23,706 bases of DNA from Choristocarpus tenellus KU-1152 (lineage: Eukaryota > Phaeophyceae), in NCBI GenBank assembly GCA_964200185.2, contig CAXNAD020000238.1:1-23706 (forward strand), in the 5' to 3' direction. Both the position numbers and the translations under genes were made by a program. Positions 21,201-23,706 of this stretch are shown in pieces. Under the pieces are notes generated by a model, which worked only from the letters and a program-made list of their open reading frames with translations, was not told the origin of the DNA and ran no database searches. The stretch's first letter is position 1, and the number at the start of each line of letters is the position of its first letter.

Positions 21201-23422
21201 GCTGAAGGTCTTAATGTATGCGCTTTCATCTGCAACCGAGGGTAAAGCCAAGCCTACTGTCCTTGCCCACCTACGGGCTGACATGCTTATTGCTGCTGGT
21301 CGTCTCGCAGTTTCAACCTCACGGTTTGCACTAGGGGTCTCACACATCCAGACCGCAGTTCAAGCTTGCCCAGACAGGTAAGCAGGCAGCGACTTGGATG
21401 GACATTTTAATTGGTATTGCAGACAAAAAGTATCAAATTCCTCCAAAAGATGCCCAGTGCACCCTCATAGGTACTGCACAACAGAGAGATTTGCTGGGAA
21501 TACGACTCAAGGAAGCGCTCACCAATCTGTTGTAGACTATGAGTTACCTGCGTCATCTGTGCATAGATGAAGTAGAACCTATTGGCCAGTGAGAGTGGGG
21601 ATCAGGGATAGGGATATGTGAACACTTTTTTGTTGCTCGATCTTCTGGAGGTGATCCAATTTAGTCTTCTTATCTGGGAATTTTGGAGATTCTAGATTTT
21701 TGTTAACATGTGGTGTGGACTGTAGAGTGTTCTACTGCAGCGGAGAAGTAACAATGGGCATGGACTAAGTAGTGCATACAGTGGTGTGTGGGGTCATTTT
21801 ATGTTGCTCCCTTGCCCAAACATGAGCCTCTGGTGGCATTATTCCAAAGCATCAATTGTTTTGAGCTGATAACGATATACCATAACTGGCCTTAGAATGA
21901 AACCTCTTCAGTCCAAGAGTTCAAGCCTCGCTTTCCATAGCACTCAAATTCCTTAATGGCCCTGCCCTTCGTGACTTCTCTGTGTTCCCATGTCTTCCAA
22001 TGAACTAGCAATACTGATACCCTCATCTGTACAAGCATTCACACCTTCCTCATGCCCAGCTGGGACCATGCTCCCTCTCCCAGACACCCCCTAACAACAT
22101 TATGTGCTCAGTATATCGTGGTGTAGGTGCTCAGATCTCTTCAGGTGCTGACACCAACCTGTTTTCTTCTCCATATCCTTCCCCCTCTATGTCTGAATCT
22201 GATTTTTTGCATCCCTTAATCAATAGGCCAGATATCCTCTATGAGGCTGGGTGTATCTATGAGCGCCTAGAAATGATCTCATCAGCCGAGAAGCTCTTCC
22301 TCACATGTCTGCTGGTTGACCCGAACCACTGTCCAACACTCAGGAGATATGGAGCACTGGCTGCGAGAAAGGTGGGGGTCAGGCCCACAAGTTTCCATGT
22401 CATGTCTGCAGGTTTTTACCAACATTCCTTCTCAACTCTGTCACCAGTCTCCTGATTCCTGGTTGATTCGACACATCTTTACTTCTGCCTCATCCAATAA
22501 CGTTCTTCAAAATGATACCCCAGTTCAATTTTTCAGACAAGGTCAATGTCGTGGGTGAACAGTTCAGAAGGGAACCTCCAAATATGCACATTTCATTCAC
22601 ACAAGAGGCACTACACCAATGCCTCTAGTAGGGCCGTCACTCTAACAGAAACCTATCCCCGGTTTCAATAGAGTGATCCCCAGAAATGGCCAAATCGCGC
22701 CTTTATGTATAGTAAGGTTAGGGATGTTGCTCAGTTATGATGATATTTTTTGGCGGTCCCTCTTCTGCTGTGCCACATATGCTTTGGGGGGTTTCCATCG
22801 TGCATGTAAAACACGAACATATGACATACTGCAAAGGGGTGAAAAAAAAGGCGTGTGAATGCAAAAACGGTCCTTATGTGAATACCTCTCAGTTAGGATG
22901 ACTAGAAACAGTAAGAGTGGAGAGTGTTTGACGGATTCCGTCTACAGATATTACGTGGTTGTACCATACCGTCCACTACAGTGGTGAAGACTGTAAGAGC
23001 ACAAAACTCCGCGCACTAATAATCAAATTTGTGCTCGGAAATCAGCGTTTTTTGCGGATTAGTGAGTGACGTTCGCAAAAAAAACACTACCAAAATGCTG
23101 CAATAGATTAACTAGTTGTGCCCCTTGTCTCCCTGTGAAGTTCAGCATGAAGAATGTGAACAATTCTGTTTCTCAGTTGATATTTTTGGACCATAACCAT
23201 CAAAATCCAACCTCATAATTCTTTATCGTGCAATAAGGGTAACTCCAATACAACAAATGGTAAAAGTTCAAACTCTGACAGGGAGAGCTGGACGTCGCAG
23301 AGAGGTATCTCTCCAGAGCAGTTTCACTCAGCTGTGACAAGCGCACCCGAGCAGCGACTCTCGTCTCCCTCATGGAATTTATCCTGGAAAATCGACCACA
23401 GTCAAGGGTACAGGATGCTGCG
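12111..23422 (+). CDS. Large IQ-motif and TPR protein, seven exons, 3' end beyond window (over 2,134 aa)
   Basis: Proposed exons: 12111-12252, 12549-15810, 15919-17800, 18902-19561, 21208-21377, 22227-22371 and 23282-23422, then a GTAAGC donor leading out of the window. Every junction has GT-AG ends and matching phase, and the exon sum (6402 nt) is a whole number of codons. The start is the first ATG after an in-frame TGA. Order along the protein: a short Cys-bearing leader (CPICVSPC, residues 26-33); over 1,000 hydrophilic, Glu/Gly/Ser-rich residues; two IQ motifs (about 700-747); a poly-Ser run; a basic helical stretch LGRHILKWKKIAKAQ (about 1657); another hydrophilic linker; and TPR repeats from about residue 1954 onward. 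Known: IQ motifs bind calmodulin or related EF-hand proteins, and TPR arrays are protein-binding scaffolds. Inference: a cytoplasmic Ca2+-responsive scaffold, with no enzymatic domain seen. No named orthologue recognised. Exon 1 is the least certain part. Confidence 0.8.
12549..15810 (+). CDS. Exon 2 of the IQ/TPR gene, 3.26 kb, containing the IQ motifs
   Basis: An open frame of more than 1,080 codons, far longer than chance allows, so it is coding. The product is hydrophilic and low in aromatic residues, with no transmembrane or enzyme domain, and probably largely disordered apart from the IQ segment. The last helix (VDELKDKGLGQEAIKIATEK) ends at a strong donor CCG|GTGCGT. The same frame meets TAA at 15827-15829, inside the proposed intron. 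Confidence 0.88.
14498..14640 (+). other. Two IQ (calmodulin-binding) motifs
   Basis: IQ1 reads VQKLIRRKLSRRRL (Gln703) and IQ2 reads VQAIARGRIVRQQ (Gln733). Both fit the [ILV]QxxxRxxxxR pattern, and IQ2 has the full QxxxRG core. The 30-residue spacing and the strongly basic character are typical of tandem IQ helices that bind calmodulin or other EF-hand light chains. They are the only recognisable domain in the N-terminal 1,130 residues. Confidence 0.7.
15811..15918 (+). other. Proposed 108-nt intron containing the only in-frame stop
   Basis: Donor GTGCGT at 15811; acceptor TTGTTCAG ending at 15918; phase 2, giving EKI-R-DLTPFNFLP. Because exons 2 and 3 share the same genomic frame, the intron must be a multiple of three. 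An alternative acceptor TTGTTGCAG at 15840 also keeps frame and would leave an intron of only 30 nt, adding 26 residues. The acceptor-like AACAG at 15896 gives a frameshift and is excluded. Ordinary intron lengths elsewhere in the window (246-1646 nt) favour 108 over 30. Confidence 0.6.
15919..17800 (+). CDS. Exon 3 of the IQ/TPR gene
   Basis: Continues the frame of exon 2 for about 628 codons. Contents: poly-Ser from a CAG/AGC repeat; a Pro-rich patch TPPPPLPQSF; a strongly basic region rich in Arg/Lys/Gln that looks helical (about residues 1657-1700); and a Gly-rich GERGRGGGGVG run. It ends HVEELLDMLSR...SDFQ at donor TTTTCAG|GTGTGT, phase 0, continuing into GLLEELRDEF of the next exon. Reading past the donor gives a Lys/Arg-rich tail to a TAG at 17963-17965, which I regard as intronic. 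Confidence 0.8.
16015..16038 (+). repeat. (CAG)8 microsatellite, read as poly-Ser
   Basis: Eight uninterrupted CAG units, read in the AGC frame as a serine run (CSSSSSSSSGSR) in exon 3. Being a multiple of three, length changes would not break the frame. Confidence 0.9.
17801..18901 (+). other. Intron of the IQ/TPR gene (1,101 nt)
   Basis: Donor GTGTGT after TTTTCAG, acceptor CTCACTCACAG, phase 0. No repeat or gene was recognised inside. The short frame at 18591-18824 looks like chance. Confidence 0.65.
18902..19561 (+). CDS. Exon 4 of the IQ/TPR gene; start of the TPR array
   Basis: Encodes 220 residues: an acidic amphipathic start (GLLEELRDEFSIVREAESW), a hydrophilic Ser/Gly/Lys-rich linker, then at the end DIARLCCFGLFLTKNGLLHE, the first half of a TPR-type helix pair. 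It ends phase 0 at GAG|GTGAAT. Joined to exon 5, the repeat completes as GLLHEAYE-VLMYALSSAT, with the small/large residue pattern of TPR helices. Confidence 0.78.
19971..20217 (+). mobile_element. MITE-like element, copy 1 (about 247 bp)
   Basis: Starts AAAGTATCTTACAGGGTAC and ends TACCCTCTAAGATACTTT, terminal inverted repeats of about 16-18 bp with few mismatches. No transposase is encoded, so it would be non-autonomous. The interior has a GGGCTTGGCTTCCC block near the left end and an imperfect hairpin (CCTGCTCT / GGAGTAGG at 20051-20076). No clear target-site duplication was found; the left flank AGAGTG is shared with other copies and may belong to the element. Confidence 0.72.
20522..20743 (-). 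mobile_element. MITE-like element, copy 2, truncated at its left end
   Basis: Same family in reverse orientation. The right-end sequence (CCAAAGTATCTTAGAGAG) is present, but the copy stops after ACAAACAGGGG, about 25 bp short of the expected left terminus, and copy 3 follows within a few bases. The central hairpin (CCTACTCC / GGAGTAGG, 20665-20690) is perfect over 8 bp. Confidence 0.72.
20748..20996 (-). mobile_element. MITE-like element, copy 3, full length (about 249 bp)
   Basis: Reverse orientation, directly after copy 2 (start-to-start spacing 226 bp). Both ends are present: AAAGTATCTTAGAGGGAAG and TACCCTCTAAGATACTT. Central hairpin at 20891-20916. It is much closer to copy 2 than to copy 1, which suggests local duplication. 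Confidence 0.74.
21208..21377 (+). CDS. Exon 5 of the IQ/TPR gene (TPR)
   Basis: 170 nt, entering in phase 0 after the pyrimidine-rich acceptor ACTCATTGCGCTGAAG and leaving in phase 2 at GACAG|GTAAGC. Encodes VLMYALSSAT through AVQACPD. The frame in front is closed by TGA at 21178-21180 and behind by TAA at 21379-21381, so it can only be an internal exon. Confidence 0.78.
21378..22226 (+). other. Intron of the IQ/TPR gene (849 nt)
   Basis: Donor GTAAGC, acceptor TCAATAG, phase 2. It contains a misleading open frame at 21335-21533, discussed under rejected items. No repeats were recognised. Confidence 0.72.
22227..22371 (+). CDS. Exon 6 of the IQ/TPR gene (TPR)
   Basis: Its first base completes the Arg codon left by exon 5 (CPD-R-PDILYEAG). 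It encodes a clear TPR with the VDPNHCPTLRRYG turn and ends phase 0 at GCGAGAAAG|GTGGGG. An alternative acceptor at 22411 would give a 40-nt intron and a Ser/Asn-rich tail ending at 22558. That tail lacks TPR character and is less likely than joining to exon 7. Confidence 0.8.
22372..23281 (+). other. Intron of the IQ/TPR gene (910 nt)
   Basis: Donor GTGGGG, acceptor ACTCTGACAG, phase 0. Apart from an open frame to 22558 that could represent an alternative 3' exon, nothing is recognised. Confidence 0.68.
23282..23422 (+). CDS. Exon 7 of the IQ/TPR gene (TPR)
   Basis: 141 nt between acceptor ACTCTGACAG and donor GCG|GTAAGC, phase 0 at both ends. Encodes GELDVAERYLSRAVSLSCDK and a following helix. 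Joined to exon 6 it gives AARK-GELDVAERYLSRA, the typical second half of a TPR. A minus-strand frame covers the same bases but has no such character. Confidence 0.78.
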
Positions 23423-23642
23423 GTAAGCCCTACGACATAATTTCCTATTTGACCCACAGGGTTGCTACAAAATATGCAGAATATACTCCAAAATACATCT
23501 AGCACCTGCAAATCAGGGGGGACGCCATCAACATAGACTTGACATATAGTTGAATTCAATGTTGTGTGGACAAGAACATGGCAAGGTGTAATGGTTGATC
23601 AACATCAGTTGCTCTGTTGGAAGCAAACGTTTGGGTAGAGTG

Positions 23643-23706
23643 AAAGTATCTTAGAGGGTACGAATTTTGCCCTGTTTGTCTATTTGGGGCTTGGCTTCCC
23701 TTGGGG
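23643..23706 (+). mobile_element. MITE-like element, copy 4, cut by window end
   Basis: Same left end as copy 1 (AAAGTATCTTAGAGGGTACG), the CCCTGTTTGTCTATTTGGGG block, then GGCTTGGCTTCCC at the window edge. It lies in the intron after exon 7, in the same orientation as the host gene. Confidence 0.72.

Larger units (their letters stand above)
19562..21207 (+). other. Intron of the IQ/TPR gene holding three MITE-like copies (1,646 nt)
   Basis: Donor GTGAAT, acceptor GCTGAAG. About 720 nt of it is the repeat family described below. A minus-strand frame at 19546-19800 is open and Trp/Tyr-rich but unrecognised. Confidence 0.7.
19480..23422 (+). other. C-terminal TPR array, about four repeats, split over four exons
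   Basis: After splicing, consecutive helical pairs appear: ARLCCFGLFLTKNGLLHEAY..., HLRADMLIAAGRLAVSTSRF..., PDILYEAGCIYERLEMISSA... ending LLVDPNHCP, and TLRRYGALAARKGELDVAER... . The Gly/Ala spacing and the DPN turn fit TPRs. The array is incomplete because the last donor (23423) leads out of the window. TPR superhelices bind partner proteins, so the array suggests a scaffold role. Confidence 0.78.

Noticed and set aside
21335-21533. Open plus-strand frame ending KEALTNLL that looks protein-like and overlaps the end of exon 5 in another frame
   Set aside because: Joining it to exon 5 needs a 22-28 nt intron or a one-base frameshift. Splicing from the strong GTAAGC donor at 21378 to 22227 keeps phase and continues the TPR array, which is simpler.
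21890-21960. tRNA-like GTTCAAGCC segment
   Set aside because: The bases on either side do not pair as a T-arm and no acceptor stem or D-arm could be found.
22372-22558. A 40-nt intron leading to a 3' terminal exon ending at 22558
   Set aside because: Phase fits, but the tail is Ser/Asn/Gln-rich without TPR character, whereas the exon at 23282 restores a TPR exactly. It may still be an alternative end.
23200-23559. 119-codon minus-strand ORF
   Set aside because: It is the shadow of exon 7 and its flanks on the plus strand, where the TPR sequence is found.

Overview
The window is eukaryotic nuclear DNA. Genes are interrupted by GT-AG introns and separated by long gene-poor stretches. The best clue to the organism is a class I fructose-bisphosphate aldolase whose N-terminus has a signal peptide followed at once by an A|FVTP junction. 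That two-part leader with Phe at the cleavage site is typical of plastid proteins in algae with a complex red-derived plastid (stramenopile algae, cryptophytes, haptophytes). A photosynthetic stramenopile is my best guess, but the sequence alone does not fix the species.

Layout. 1-1852: AT-rich, no convincing gene. 1853-2386 (+): a small PX-domain (phosphoinositide-binding) protein. 2387-6297: gene-poor, with a decayed tandem duplication near 2.7-3.3 kb and weak, partly broken ORFs. 6298-7956 (-): plastid class I aldolase, two exons. 8328-9437 (+): a signal-peptide-bearing, methyltransferase-like protein, two exons, divergent from the aldolase. 9438-12110: gene-poor. 12111 to beyond 23422 (+): one very large gene that I reconstructed from seven exons by matching splice phase and protein continuity. 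It encodes more than 2,130 residues: a long hydrophilic N-terminal half with two IQ (calmodulin-binding) motifs, a low-complexity and basic middle, and a C-terminal TPR array that runs off the window.

Two features of the large gene stand out. Its two longest exons lie in one continuous reading frame broken by a single TAA, best explained by a 108-nt intron (a 30-nt intron or readthrough are alternatives). Its introns also hold four copies of one short terminal-inverted-repeat element of about 250 bp (MITE-like), two of them fused head to tail.

The aldolase belongs to plastid carbon metabolism. No functional link between the genes can be shown from the sequence, and I see no operon-like or defence-like system. 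No tRNA, rRNA, CRISPR array or complete autonomous transposon was recognised.
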